Shown here piece after piece: positions 8,849 to 17,587 of a stretch of DNA of 64,000 nucleotides (position 1 is its first letter; each line of letters opens with the position of its first letter). The DNA is from Streptomyces sp. CA-210063 (GTDB lineage Bacteria > Actinomycetota > Actinomycetes > Streptomycetales > Streptomycetaceae): positions 3,906,001 through 3,970,000 of the forward strand of contig NZ_CP102512.1 of assembly GCF_024612015.1 (NCBI RefSeq), given 5' to 3'. A model generated the notes under the pieces. The model saw nothing but the letters and a program-made list of their open reading frames with translations, made no database searches and had not been told where the DNA came from. The translations under genes were made by a program, and so were the position numbers.

Positions 8849-9347
8849 GCGCGGAGCCTAATGAGAGGACCGTTTTCCGTCGGGCACCGGGGCGGGCACC
8901 GGGGCGGCCACCGGGGGCGCTGAAAGTGGCCTTCGGGGCGTCCGGCGACGCCTTAACGATCTTGCATATATGCGCTCCATAGCACCGCCACACCTCCACC
9001 CGGTCCGAAATCGCCGCATCGGTCATCGCACAGCGTGAAGTCGGCGGCGCCAGGACGGGATCACGGTCACATACGGTCACCTCGCGGTCGGTGCACGCCA
9101 CTTCCGCACAACCCGGTACGGGGCCGACACGGCCAGGTTTACCGTCCTCCAGCAGGTGACCGGCTCCCCACCGCCGCCCGGGCCAGGGGCGGCAGTCGGA
9201 CACCACCGCCGAGAAAGGTCCGGCGGCGTCCCGCTCCCCCTGTGCGGGCCGCCGCCGGACGCGTAACCGCTCCCCCAGGCGGTCCTGTACGGACAGACGA
9301 TGTTCGTACTGCGGACGGCGGTCGTACGGAGAGGACGTGGAGTCCAC
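8849..9347. promoter_or_regulatory. divergent intergenic region with phased CGGTC repeats
   Basis: 499 bases with no gene and no ydaO motif. ACGGTCAC occurs at 9063-9070 and 9073-9080, and a degenerate GCGGTC at 9084-9089, about one helical turn apart, as in an operator for a tandem-binding regulator. A G/C-rich stretch at 8880-8917 repeats GGCACCGGGGC. Confidence 0.35.
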
Positions 9348-10427
9348 GTGGCAGCGCACCGCAAGCCCAGACAGCGCTCACTCGGCGGCCATACGGTCCG
9401 CACCGCCGCGACGTTCGCCCTCGCGGGCGCGGCGACCGCGACCGGTTTCGACGGCACCGGGCACGCCGATCCACAGCTCACGCCTGAACAGGTCAAGGCG
9501 AAGGTGGACAAGCTGTACCAAGAGGCCGAGGTCGCCACCGAGAAGTACAACGGCGCGAAGGAGAAGGCCGACCAGGCCCAGGAGAACCTCGAAGAGCTGC
9601 GCGACCAGGCCGCCCGCCGCACCGACCGGCTCAACTCCGCGCGGGACGAACTCGGTTCGCTGGCCGCGGCACAGTACCGCCGCGGGGGCATGGACCCCTC
9701 CTGGCAGCTCGCCCTCTCCGCCGATCCGGACGAATACCTGGACGGCGCCGCCCTCGCCGAGCGGGTCGGCAGCCGCCAGGCGGCCGACGTGTCGAGCGTA
9801 CGGAAGCAACTGCTGGACATCGAACGGCTGCGCGGAGCCGCCCGCGTCGAACTGGGCACCCTCAAGTCCCGGCAGACGGAGCTGAAGCGGCACAAGAAGA
9901 CCGTCACCTCGAAGCTGACCGGCGCGCGGCAGCTGCTCGGCCGGCTCACCGCCGAGGACCGGGCACGGTTCGACACCGCGGGCGGAGCCACGGGACACGC
10001 CTCGCGCTCCTCGGCCTCGTCCCGGCGCAACCTCACCGGCCCGGTGTCACCTGCCTCCGCCACCGCCGATGCCCCCAACTCCCGCGCCGCGGCGGCCGTC
10101 TCCTACGCCTACTCCAAGCTCGGCAGCCCCTACGTCTGGGGCGCCACCGGCCCCAACGCCTTCGACTGTTCCGGCCTCACCCAGGCCGCCTACCGCGCCG
10201 CCGGCATCTCGCTCCCCCGCACCACCTACTCCCAGATCAACTCCGGCCGCCGCGTCGCCCGCTCCGAACTCCGCCCCGGCGACCTCGTCTTCTTCTACTC
10301 CGGCATCAGCCACGTGGGCATCTATGTCGGCAACGGCCAGATGGTCCACGCCCCGAACCCGTCGGCCCCGGTCCGCGTGGCACCGCTCGACGAGATGCCG
10401 TACGCGGGGGCCACACGGGTGGCCTGA
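9348..10427 (+). CDS. secreted NlpC/P60 peptidoglycan hydrolase (paralogue)
   Basis: A 359-residue paralogue of the protein at 7281-8456, with an N-terminal basic region and signal-like segment, a coiled coil (about 45-200) and a C-terminal NlpC/P60 domain. The catalytic Cys274 is in 'FDCSGLTQAAY', with His322 and His334 matching the paralogue. The linker is shorter and Ser-rich. The GTG at 9348 is chosen because GGAG lies five bases upstream and 'VAAHRKPRQ' lines up with 'MAPHRKPRP' of the paralogue. It probably cleaves the same peptide bond in the wall. It has no c-di-AMP riboswitch, so it is likely controlled differently. Confidence 0.93.
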   Translation: MAAHRKPRQRSLGGHTVRTAATFALAGAATATGFDGTGHADPQLTPEQVKAKVDKLYQEAEVATEKYNGAKEKADQAQENLEELRDQAARRTDRLNSARDELGSLAAAQYRRGGMDPSWQLALSADPDEYLDGAALAERVGSRQAADVSSVRKQLLDIERLRGAARVELGTLKSRQTELKRHKKTVTSKLTGARQLLGRLTAEDRARFDTAGGATGHASRSSASSRRNLTGPVSPASATADAPNSRAAAAVSYAYSKLGSPYVWGATGPNAFDCSGLTQAAYRAAGISLPRTTYSQINSGRRVARSELRPGDLVFFYSGISHVGIYVGNGQMVHAPNPSAPVRVAPLDEMPYAGATRVA

Positions 10428-10572
10428 GCGGGGCTGCTTGAGCCGGTCGAGATGGGTCACCCTTGCTTCCGGGCAGGGGCGCCCGGCCCCCGGTGGTGTT
10501 TGCGTGTCTCAGTCGTTGCGTCGGCCTTTCGGGAGAACCGGCGTTCTTGTGTCGGGTGGGCAGTCGCCGCCC

Positions 10573-11496
10573 TCACACCAGGCGCCGTGCCGTCGCCCAT
10601 CTCGTCAGCTCGTGGCGGTTGGAGAGCTGCAACTTCCTCAGTACGGCGGAGACATGGGACTCCACCGTCTTCACCGAGATGTAGAGCTGTTTGGCGATCT
10701 CCTTGTACGCATAGCCGCGGGCGATGAGGCGCAGCACCTCGCGCTCGCGCTGGGTGAGCCGGTCGAGGTCCTCGTCGACGGGCGGAGCGTCGGTGGAGGC
10801 GAACGCGTCGAGGACGAAGCCGGCCAGGCGTGGGGAGAAGACCGCGTCGCCGTCCTGGACCCGGAAGATGGAGTCGACGAGGTCGGTGCCGGTGATCGTC
10901 TTGGTGACATAGCCGCGCGCACCGCCCCGGATCACACCGATCACGTCCTCCGCCGCGTCCGACACGGACAGGGCGAGGAAGCGGACGGGCTGTTCGGCGT
11001 CCGCCATCAACGCCGAACAGCGGCGAAGAACTTCGACGCCACCGCCACCGGGCAGATGGACGTCGAGGAGCACCACCTCGGGCCGTGTGCTCGTGATCAC
11101 CGAAACCGCCTGGTCGACGTCGGGCGCCTCTCCGACGACCTCCACGCCCGTACGGTCCGTCTGCCCGATCTCTGCCCTCACTCCCGTACGGAACATCCGG
11201 TGATCGTCCACCAGCACGACCCGGACATGCCGCCCGGGCCCGGAGACACCCGCCCCGGTGGCACCGGTCGCGGAGGTCCCGGTACCGGCGGGATCCCCAG
11301 TGGCAGCGGTCGCACCGGAATTCCCGGTCGCAGCGGCCTGGTTGGGCTCATGGGGGTGGTCGGACCGGTCGGACTCGTTGGGCCCGCCTTCGGCCGCCCC
11401 GGTGCCCCGCGCGACCGGGCCTCCCTGGTCCTCGCCCGGATCAGTGCCCGAACCGCCCTGTGCGGCAAGGTCGTTCGCCCCGTTCGCGTCACTCAT
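10573..11496 (-). CDS. NarL/FixJ-type response regulator
   Basis: A 307-residue regulator. Residues 1-88 are a Gly/Ala/Thr-rich disordered tail, unusual for this family, which normally begins with the receiver. The receiver (about 90-210) has acidic Asp97/Asp98, phospho-acceptor Asp145 in 'VVLLDVHLPG' and Lys199. The C-terminal LuxR helix-turn-helix (about 245-302) contains 'LTQREREVLRLIARG' and 'SVKTVESHVSAVLRKLQL'. The start overlaps the stop of the upstream kinase by four bases (ATGA), so the two are translationally coupled and form a two-component pair. An internal start near residue 89 cannot be excluded. Confidence 0.93.
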   Translation of the reverse strand: MSDANGANDLAAQGGSGTDPGEDQGGPVARGTGAAEGGPNESDRSDHPHEPNQAAATGNSGATAATGDPAGTGTSATGATGAGVSGPGRHVRVVLVDDHRMFRTGVRAEIGQTDRTGVEVVGEAPDVDQAVSVITSTRPEVVLLDVHLPGGGGVEVLRRCSALMADAEQPVRFLALSVSDAAEDVIGVIRGGARGYVTKTITGTDLVDSIFRVQDGDAVFSPRLAGFVLDAFASTDAPPVDEDLDRLTQREREVLRLIARGYAYKEIAKQLYISVKTVESHVSAVLRKLQLSNRHELTRWATARRLV

Positions 11497-12818
11497 GACG
11501 TCGTCTCCGCCCTCTCCATCTCCAGCTCGACCTCCGTGCCGCCGTCCGGTACGGCGCGAAGCCGTGCCGTACCCCCGTTGCGCTCCATGCGGCCGATGAT
11601 CGATTCTCTGACGCCCATGCGGTCGGCGGGTATCGCGTCGAGGTCGAAGCCGGGACCGCGGTCGCGGACGGACACGAAGACCGTCCTTCCCTCGACCTCG
11701 GCGAAGACCTGTACGGCGCCGCCCTCGCCACCGTACTTGGCGGCGTTCACCATCGCCTCGCGTGCGGCCTGCATCTGCGCGGTCAGTCCCTCGTCGAGGG
11801 GGCAGTCGCCGACGACGACCACCTCTAGGGGAACGCCGTGCTTGTCCTCGACCTCGGCCGCGTTGCGTCGCACGGCCTCGGCGAGCGTGTGGGGCTCGTC
11901 CTCCTCGTCCTTTCCGGTGCCCTCGGGTTTGTACAGCCAGTTACGCAGGTCTCGCTCCTGGGCGCGGGCGAGGCGGCGGACCTCGTTCGGGTTGTCCGCG
12001 TTGCGCTGTATCAGCGTCAGCGTGTGCAGCACCGAGTCGTGGACGTGGGCCGCGACCTCCGCCCGCTCCTGGGCGCGGATGCGCATCAGGCGCTCCTCGG
12101 AGAGGTCCTGGGTCATACGGACGAGATACGGGCCGGCCAGCAGCGTTATACCGACGAGGACCGCGAGCGCGGCCTGCAGCACCGAGCCGAGGTGGGCGGC
12201 GGAGCCCTGCAGGACGAATATCCCGGAGACGCCCGCGGTGACCAGCAGGACACCCGCGACGGAGCGGAGCAGTGTGATCGTGCGCCGACGGCGGCCGACC
12301 TCGGCCCAGCGGGCCCGCCGCGCGTTGTCCGCCTGGCGCCAGACCAGGGCGACGCCGGCCGCGACGAGCACGGTCGGCCAGAGATACGCCCGGGTGGCCT
12401 CTCCGAGGTCCACATTGCCGACGAAGACCATGGCCACGACGACCATGAGGAGGAGGGCGACTATCTGGCCGCGGTCGGGCTTGCGGGCCACTAGCCTGCG
12501 GCGGCCGTCGGGGGAGGTCTCGGTGGCGATGGCCGGGGGCCGCTGGTTGTCGACGCCGCCCACACCGAGCGGCACGAAGAACCAGAACGCCGCGTACACC
12601 AGCGCGCCGAGGCCGTCCGCCAGGAAGAGACCGGCGAACACGAGCCGCACCCAGGTCACGGGCAGCCCGAGATGTCCGGCGAGCCCTCGCGCCACGCCTC
12701 CGAGCCAGCGTCCGTCGCTGCTGCGGTAGAGCTTGCGCGGGGGCCGCGGAGTGTCGACTGGCAGTGCTGCGGCTTCCGGCATGCCATCGATGTTCACACG
12801 CACGGCGGAACGAGGCAT
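11493..12818 (-). CDS. PspC-domain sensor histidine kinase
   Basis: A 441-residue kinase. An N-terminal PspC domain (about 28-88, 'RSSDGRWLGGVARGLAGHLG') is fused to several membrane spans (about 118-135, 148-160, 183-204 and 215-233), then a HisKA_3 helix with phospho-His260 in 'HVHDSVLHTL' and an ATPase domain with the N-box 'NAAKYGG' and 'DRGPGFD'. This layout recalls LiaS-like kinases that sense envelope damage, with the PspC part as membrane sensor. It phosphorylates the coupled regulator downstream. The start codon lies inside an ATCAGGG repeat shared with the divergent promoter. A start at 12782 would remove only 12 residues. Confidence 0.93.
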   Translation of the reverse strand: MPRSAVRVNIDGMPEAAALPVDTPRPPRKLYRSSDGRWLGGVARGLAGHLGLPVTWVRLVFAGLFLADGLGALVYAAFWFFVPLGVGGVDNQRPPAIATETSPDGRRRLVARKPDRGQIVALLLMVVVAMVFVGNVDLGEATRAYLWPTVLVAAGVALVWRQADNARRARWAEVGRRRRTITLLRSVAGVLLVTAGVSGIFVLQGSAAHLGSVLQAALAVLVGITLLAGPYLVRMTQDLSEERLMRIRAQERAEVAAHVHDSVLHTLTLIQRNADNPNEVRRLARAQERDLRNWLYKPEGTGKDEEDEPHTLAEAVRRNAAEVEDKHGVPLEVVVVGDCPLDEGLTAQMQAAREAMVNAAKYGGEGGAVQVFAEVEGRTVFVSVRDRGPGFDLDAIPADRMGVRESIIGRMERNGGTARLRAVPDGGTEVELEMERAETTS

Positions 12819-12900
12819 CAGGGTCGACCCCCGAGACGCCCCTGATCTTCGGCCAAGCCATGATCGAACACATCCCTCGGGCGGATATCAGGGTTCGACC
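12817..12900. promoter_or_regulatory. repeated operator-like motif between the divergent stress genes
   Basis: ATCAGGGTCGACC at 12817-12829 recurs as ATCAGGGTTCGACC at 12887-12900, and an inverted ATCAGGG (CCCTGAT) lies at 12840-12846. All three are in the 131-base gap between the kinase and PspC genes, so they may be sites for the cognate NarL-type regulator. Prediction only. Confidence 0.4.
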
Positions 12901-12949
12901 AGGGTCATCCCGACTGCCATCGGACCGGCTCGGCGGTCACGATGGACGC

Positions 12950-14434
12950 ATGACGGATCACCAGCACGCGGCAGCGGAGCAGGGCCCCGGCTCGGGTCCG
13001 CACTCCCGGCGGCCCCCCGCCGAGCCGCAGGACGCCGCGCCCCCACCGGGCACGGTCAAGGAGCCGCGCGCACACGAGGACGCGGGCGCGGGAACGGATC
13101 AAGCGGCCACCGCCGACCCGGCCGGGGCTGCGGGCCCGCCCGCCCCCGGCGATCCGGCGGGCGCCCCCGCCGCTCCGCACAGGTTCCGCCGTGACCGGCG
13201 GTACAAAATGCTGGGCGGTGTCTGTGCGGGGCTCGGGCGGCAGTGCGACATGGACCCGGTGATCTTCCGGGTGGTGCTCGCGGTGCTCTCCGCGACCGGC
13301 GGCTTCGGCCTCATCTTCTACGGCTTCGCCTGGCTCTTCGTCCCGTACGACGACGAGGAGGAGAACGAGGTACGCAAGCTGCTGACCGGCCGGGTCGACG
13401 GCCATGCCCTGGCCGCCGTGCTCTTCGCGCTGGTCGGCTGCGGCGTCTTCCTCACCCTGCTGAGCAACACCACCGTGCTGACCTTCTCCGTGGTCGTCTC
13501 CCTGCTCCTGGCCGGCGCGGGGTACTGGTCGCAGCACCGTGGCGCCCCCGACCCCGATCCGCTCGCCGCGCACGCCGTGGCCGACGCCCCGCCGGAGGCC
13601 CAGGCGCCGCCCGTGGCCACCGCCTACCCCTCCTGGTGGCGCGACCCGATAGTCAAGGACGGGACGTATGTGGGCGGCACGGGCTATCTGTGGGGGCCGG
13701 GGGAGCCCCGCGACCGGGACATGGCGGCGGCCGTCAACATCGCCCGGGGGGTACCGACCTCCCGCCAGGACATACGCACCGCGCGCCCGCCGAAGCCACG
13801 TGGGCCGCGCTGGACAGGTGGCTGGGTCTTCCTGCTGGCGCTGCTCGCCGGCGCCGTCGGTACCGGCGCGACCTGGGAGGACCGCACACTCGCCGCCAGC
13901 ATGCAGACCGGTCTGGCCTGCGCGCTGACCGTGTTCGGCCTGGGCATAGCCCTGAGCGCCTTCCTCGGCCGTACGGGAGCGGGGTCGATCTTCCTGGCGG
14001 TGGTCACGGCGGGACTCCTGGCGTGCACGGCGGCGCTCCCGGCGAACATCACCACCGACTGGGTCCGTACGGAGTGGACCCCGCGGAGCACGGAGAGTGT
14101 GGCGGCCCGGTACGAGCTGGGGACCGGTGTGGGCACGCTGGACCTGTCCAAGGTGGACGTCGCGAAGGGGGAGACGCTGGCCACAAGCGTGGAGGTGGGC
14201 GCGGGCAAGGTGAAGGTGGTGGTTCCGCCGGACGTCACCGTGCGGCTCGACATCGAAGTGGGCCTGGGTGACATCCAGTTGCCGGGTGACGACAAGGAGG
14301 ACGTGGACGTGGCACCGGACAGGAGCGATCGGCTGACACTGCCCCCGGCGAAGGGCTCGGACAGCGGCGGCGCGATCACCATCGACCTCGAAGTCGGTCT
14401 CGGACAGGCGGAGGTGGCCCGTGCTGCGGCATGA
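12950..14434 (+). CDS. PspC/toastrack membrane protein
   Basis: A 494-residue membrane protein. It has a Pro/Ala-rich cytoplasmic tail (1-75), a PspC domain ('RYKMLGGVCAGLGRQC' at about 84) followed by spans near 105-125 and 150-185, a linker, a second group of spans (about 290-365), and a C-terminal domain with repeated 'ELGTGVGTLDLS', 'VEVGAGKVKVVVP' and 'IEVGLGDIQLP' strands typical of the toastrack fold of LiaF-like proteins. It is likely the inhibitory or sensing partner of the divergent PspC kinase. The ATG at 12950 is used because the frame upstream has no coding bias. Its stop overlaps the next gene by 14 bases. Confidence 0.88.
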   Translation: MTDHQHAAAEQGPGSGPHSRRPPAEPQDAAPPPGTVKEPRAHEDAGAGTDQAATADPAGAAGPPAPGDPAGAPAAPHRFRRDRRYKMLGGVCAGLGRQCDMDPVIFRVVLAVLSATGGFGLIFYGFAWLFVPYDDEEENEVRKLLTGRVDGHALAAVLFALVGCGVFLTLLSNTTVLTFSVVVSLLLAGAGYWSQHRGAPDPDPLAAHAVADAPPEAQAPPVATAYPSWWRDPIVKDGTYVGGTGYLWGPGEPRDRDMAAAVNIARGVPTSRQDIRTARPPKPRGPRWTGGWVFLLALLAGAVGTGATWEDRTLAASMQTGLACALTVFGLGIALSAFLGRTGAGSIFLAVVTAGLLACTAALPANITTDWVRTEWTPRSTESVAARYELGTGVGTLDLSKVDVAKGETLATSVEVGAGKVKVVVPPDVTVRLDIEVGLGDIQLPGDDKEDVDVAPDRSDRLTLPPAKGSDSGGAITIDLEVGLGQAEVARAAA

Positions 14435-14723
14435 GTTCCGGCCGGGGAAGCTCGTCGCCGGCCTCTTCCTCACCGCCGCCGGTGTCGTGTATCTCGGCGA
14501 CGCGGGTGATGCCTGGGAGACACCGTGGTTCGTGGTGATACCGCTCGTCGTCGGCGGGCTGGGTCTCGCGGGGGCGGTGGCGTTCCTGAACCACGCGATA
14601 CGCGGGCGCCGGGGAGCCGGACGGACCGGGTCGGCAGGGTCAACGGGGCCGACCGGGGCGGCTGGACCAGCGGGGTCGGCGGGATCGGCGGGATCGGCGG
14701 GATCGGCGGGATCGGCAGGGTGA
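14421..14723 (+). CDS. small membrane protein coupled to the PspC gene
   Basis: A 100-residue protein starting with GTG inside the end of the PspC gene (14-base overlap), so the two are co-translated. Two hydrophobic spans (about 12-28 and 36-58) are followed by a basic patch and a low-complexity tail of Gly-Ser-Ala units. The tail is encoded by a 9-bp tandem repeat and may vary in length between strains. There is no known domain; it is probably an accessory subunit of the PspC stress module. Confidence 0.8.
   Translation: MLRHEFRPGKLVAGLFLTAAGVVYLGDAGDAWETPWFVVIPLVVGGLGLAGAVAFLNHAIRGRRGAGRTGSAGSTGPTGAAGPAGSAGSAGSAGSAGSAG
14672..14716 (+). repeat. 9-bp tandem repeat in the small membrane protein tail
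   Basis: Five consecutive copies of GGGATCGGC (the first with one change), encoding repeated Gly-Ser-Ala. Slippage here would change tail length without shifting the frame. Confidence 0.8.
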
Positions 14724-14753
14724 GCTTGAGCAGCCGAACGGGCGGGGCGGGCG

Positions 14754-14780
14754 CCAGGGGCAGTCGGCTACTGCCCCTGG
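14754..14780 (+). terminator. hairpin after the PspC operon
   Basis: A perfect 11-bp stem (CCAGGGGCAGT and its complement) with a five-base loop, 30 bases past the stop. No T-run, as is usual for Streptomyces terminators. Confidence 0.6.
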
Positions 14781-14899
14781 TAAGTGGGGGCTGAGCTGCT
14801 GGAACGTCACACGAAGATCACATAACTGAACAGGGAACCGTTAAGGCGATGAAGCTCCACGCAAGTGGACTGTGCGGTGGGTGGGTCGGGACTGGACGC

Positions 14900-15442
14900 T
14901 CAGCGGTAGGCACCCGCGCGGTGTCGGCTGCCGCCGGTGCGGCGGGAGCGGATGGCCGCGTCCACTGAGAGGACCGGGGCGCCGGCGAGGATCAAGGGGA
15001 TCCAGGCCATGAAGTAGGGGAGGTCGTTGCCGTAGTAGTACGGGGACGCCGACCAGCTGACCGTCAGCCAGAGGCTGAGGGAGATCAGGGCGCCGCCGAG
15101 GGCGGCGAGGCGGGAGAAGAGGCCGAGGAGGGTGCCGATGCCGACGGCTAGTTCGCCGATGGCGATGGCGTAGCCGAAGCCGACAGGGTTCTCCAGGGCG
15201 AGGTCGATCATGGCGGGGATGGCGGAGGAGTCCCGGGAGGCGCTCATCATGTCGCCGATCGAGCCGGAACCGGAGTCGGCCATGAACGCGCTGTCGGTGA
15301 GTTTGTCCAGGCCGGCGTAGATGAAGGTGATGGCGAGGAAGACGCGTAGGGGCAGCAGGGCGTAGCGGGTGGCTGTGTCCCGCCAGTCGTGGCCGCCGTC
15401 GAGGTAGGGAGGGTGGGAGTCCGAGCGAATGTCGTGAGTCAT
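14900..15442 (-). CDS. DoxX-family membrane protein
   Basis: A 180-residue protein with four spans. The first carries 'LPLRVFLAITFIYAGLDKL', the DoxX family signature. 'GFGYAIAIGELAVGIGTLLG' follows, and an extra loop with 'SASPYYYGNDLPYF' precedes the last span. DoxX proteins are linked to membrane redox and quinone metabolism, but the exact reaction is unsettled. The ATG at 15442 is taken because the preceding residues have no family match; a weak GAGG lies upstream. It is monocistronic on the minus strand. Confidence 0.88.
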   Translation of the reverse strand: MTHDIRSDSHPPYLDGGHDWRDTATRYALLPLRVFLAITFIYAGLDKLTDSAFMADSGSGSIGDMMSASRDSSAIPAMIDLALENPVGFGYAIAIGELAVGIGTLLGLFSRLAALGGALISLSLWLTVSWSASPYYYGNDLPYFMAWIPLILAGAPVLSVDAAIRSRRTGGSRHRAGAYR

Positions 15443-16037
15443 GGTCTGCGCCGCCTCTTGTTCGCCGTGCCGTTGACCCCTCAACAGACGATACGTTCGC
15501 AGGGGTGGGGGTGCTCAATACCGCGGGTGCGTTTTTCCGGGTCGGCGGTGCCTTTCCCGGGAGGCGGGGTGCGTCCCGGACGCCATTTCGCCCCCGCCGC
15601 CCTTACCCATCCCATCCCAGGGGCTGCACCCCTTCGACCCCGCCCCCGCGCCGCGCGTCCACGCACACGCGCGTCCACGCACACGCGCCCTCACGGGGCT
15701 CCGCCCCGGACCCCGCCAGGGGCGCTGTGCCCCCTGGACCCCCGCTGAGTATCTGGACGCCGGCCAAGTACTCGAAGTCTCGCCAGCTACTCGAAGTCCC
15801 ACTGAGGATTCGGAATCCGGCCAGGTTCTCAGGCGCTATGCCCTGGCCCCACCAAGCCCCCATGCCTACGCCCCCGGCCCCGCCAGGTCCTCGGGCTCCT
15901 TACAGCTCCCGCCCCGCCAGCCCCTCAGGGCTTGCACCACAGCCCCTCCGACTTCCTGGGGGCGCCACGCCTCCTGGGCCCGGACTTTCCAGGCGTCACG
16001 CCCCTGGGCCTTCGCCGGGTTCCTCCGGTCGTGGGGG
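15443..16037. other. intergenic region with repeat A copy 2
   Basis: 595 bases without a credible gene. It carries family-A repeat copy 2 (15588-15642), then C-rich degenerate text with near-repeats such as CCGGCCAAGTACTCGAAGTCTC and CGCCAGCTACTCGAAGTCCC at about 15760-15800. It looks like decayed intergenic filler. Confidence 0.45.
15588..15642 (+). repeat. intergenic repeat family A, copy 2
   Basis: Same C-rich block as 65-120 with few changes, in the DoxX upstream region. Confidence 0.6.
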
Positions 16038-17291
16038 TCAGTCCGCCGAGACCTCGATCGTGTAGCGGTTGGTTTCGACGCCTGCTGCTGTTACTACCTG
16101 GACCTCGACCTTGCCGGGTTCGACGTCGGCGGGGACGGGGGCGGTGAGGACGGCGTCGGTGGGGTTGCTGAAGCCACCGGCTACGGGGACCAGGGGGACG
16201 TGGACGTGGACGGGGCCGATGCGGACGACCATGCGGGAGAGGCGGTCGGCGGTCTGGGCGCCGGGTGGGACGAAGCCGGCGCCGCGGATCTCGATGTCGT
16301 CGCCGTTGCGGATGGGGGCGTCGAGGTCGCCGGCCTCGCGGGCGCGGACGACGGAGAGGATGACGGGGCGACCGCCCTCGGCGTACTTGCCGGCCACGTA
16401 GGTGGCCGCGGAGACCAGGACGAGGAGGGCGAGGCCCCAGGGGAGGTCGGGGAGTTGGTCGGGGCGGCGGGCGAGGCGGACCGCCGCGAAGGCGAGGGCG
16501 ACGGTGCAGATGATCACGTACTGGAGGTCCGTGAAGCTGCCTCGGCCGGAGTCGTCGGTGAGGAGGTCGGCGGCGCGGGGGCGGTGGGCGCGGACCTTCT
16601 GGAGACGTTGGGAGAGGACGCGGAGGCCGACGACGCGGCGGACCAGGACGGCGATGCCGCAGACGACGGCGAGGACGGTCACGATGCCGGCGCCGCGGGC
16701 GAGGTCGAGGCCGGCGATGAGGGCGTCGCGTTCGCGGTGGTCGGAGGCGGCGGCCAGGCGGCCGACCAGCACGAGGACCGCGAAGACGACGAAGAGCACC
16801 CAACCGGCCGCGACCGCACGGGAGGTGGAGAGACGGTTGTCCTCGCCGATGACCGGGGCGAGGGCGCCGCCGCGCGCCCGGTGCAGATATGCGGCGCCCG
16901 TCAGCGCCGCGCCCACCAGCAGGGCGGCGAGCAGACCGGCCGTGCGGGCGACCGTCCAGCCCGCGCCGATCGCGGTGAGGGACTGGACGAGGAGGAGGGT
17001 CACGACGGCGGCCCAGACGACGATCGCCGTGCGCAGCCAGAGGCGGCCGAGCCAGGCCTCGCCCTCGACGCGGCCGCGTTCGGCGACGAGGGCCGCGGAC
17101 TGGGTGAGTTCGTCGGAGACCCACTGCCGGGAGGCGGACGCGGAGTGCGCGACGGCCGCGGGCAGACCCTGCCCGGACGCGAACTCCTCCCGCTGCAGCA
17201 GGAATGCGGCGACCGCGCGCCGGTGTCCCGCGCGCGCTCCGTGCGGGCAGTCCCCGCATGTGCATCCACCGTCATGGGAGCCCGCGCCCAT
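16038..17291 (-). CDS. multi-span membrane protein with C-terminal Ig-like domain
   Basis: A 417-residue protein. The N-terminus has 'CTCGDCPHG', a small Cys cluster that could bind metal. A cytoplasmic helix and about six hydrophobic spans follow (two near 85-125, then near 160-180, 200-220, 255-275 and 280-300), and the C-terminal 120 residues look like a beta-sandwich of IPT/Ig type ('GDDIEIRGAGFVPPGAQTADR'). The ATG at 17291 is chosen because AGGAGG precedes it; a GTG at 17318 has no ribosome site. No enzyme motif is seen. Possibly an envelope protein with an outer binding domain; function unknown. Confidence 0.82.
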   Translation of the reverse strand: MGAGSHDGGCTCGDCPHGARAGHRRAVAAFLLQREEFASGQGLPAAVAHSASASRQWVSDELTQSAALVAERGRVEGEAWLGRLWLRTAIVVWAAVVTLLLVQSLTAIGAGWTVARTAGLLAALLVGAALTGAAYLHRARGGALAPVIGEDNRLSTSRAVAAGWVLFVVFAVLVLVGRLAAASDHRERDALIAGLDLARGAGIVTVLAVVCGIAVLVRRVVGLRVLSQRLQKVRAHRPRAADLLTDDSGRGSFTDLQYVIICTVALAFAAVRLARRPDQLPDLPWGLALLVLVSAATYVAGKYAEGGRPVILSVVRAREAGDLDAPIRNGDDIEIRGAGFVPPGAQTADRLSRMVVRIGPVHVHVPLVPVAGGFSNPTDAVLTAPVPADVEPGKVEVQVVTAAGVETNRYTIEVSAD

Positions 17292-17587
17292 GCCCCCTCT
17301 GGCCTCCTGAACCGCCACGTCCGAGCCCGCCTTCCCGCGCCGCGGCCGCCTCTGCGTCCGCGTCCCTCGGCATTCGCCGTCACCGTCATCGACGCCTTCA
17401 CCGTCGTCGCCGGGCGTCGTATGTACGTCCGCTCACTACCACAGCCGTGCGGCCGTACAAATGCCCTGCGACGACAGCGAATTGTGCCGTACGGAACACG
17501 GCCCGCGTCCGGCAGGGGCGCTCCGTGCAAGAGAAGCGCGGGGTGAAGTACGAGTGCCCGTGTTGACCCGGCTGCGAGAATCTCCCT

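Noticed and set aside
5942..8923. A 993-codon open frame on the plus strand, antisense to pcrA and running through the NlpC/P60 gene
   Set aside because: It runs across two well-supported genes and the riboswitch, has no recognisable domain, and has the amino-acid make-up of a shadow frame in high-GC DNA.
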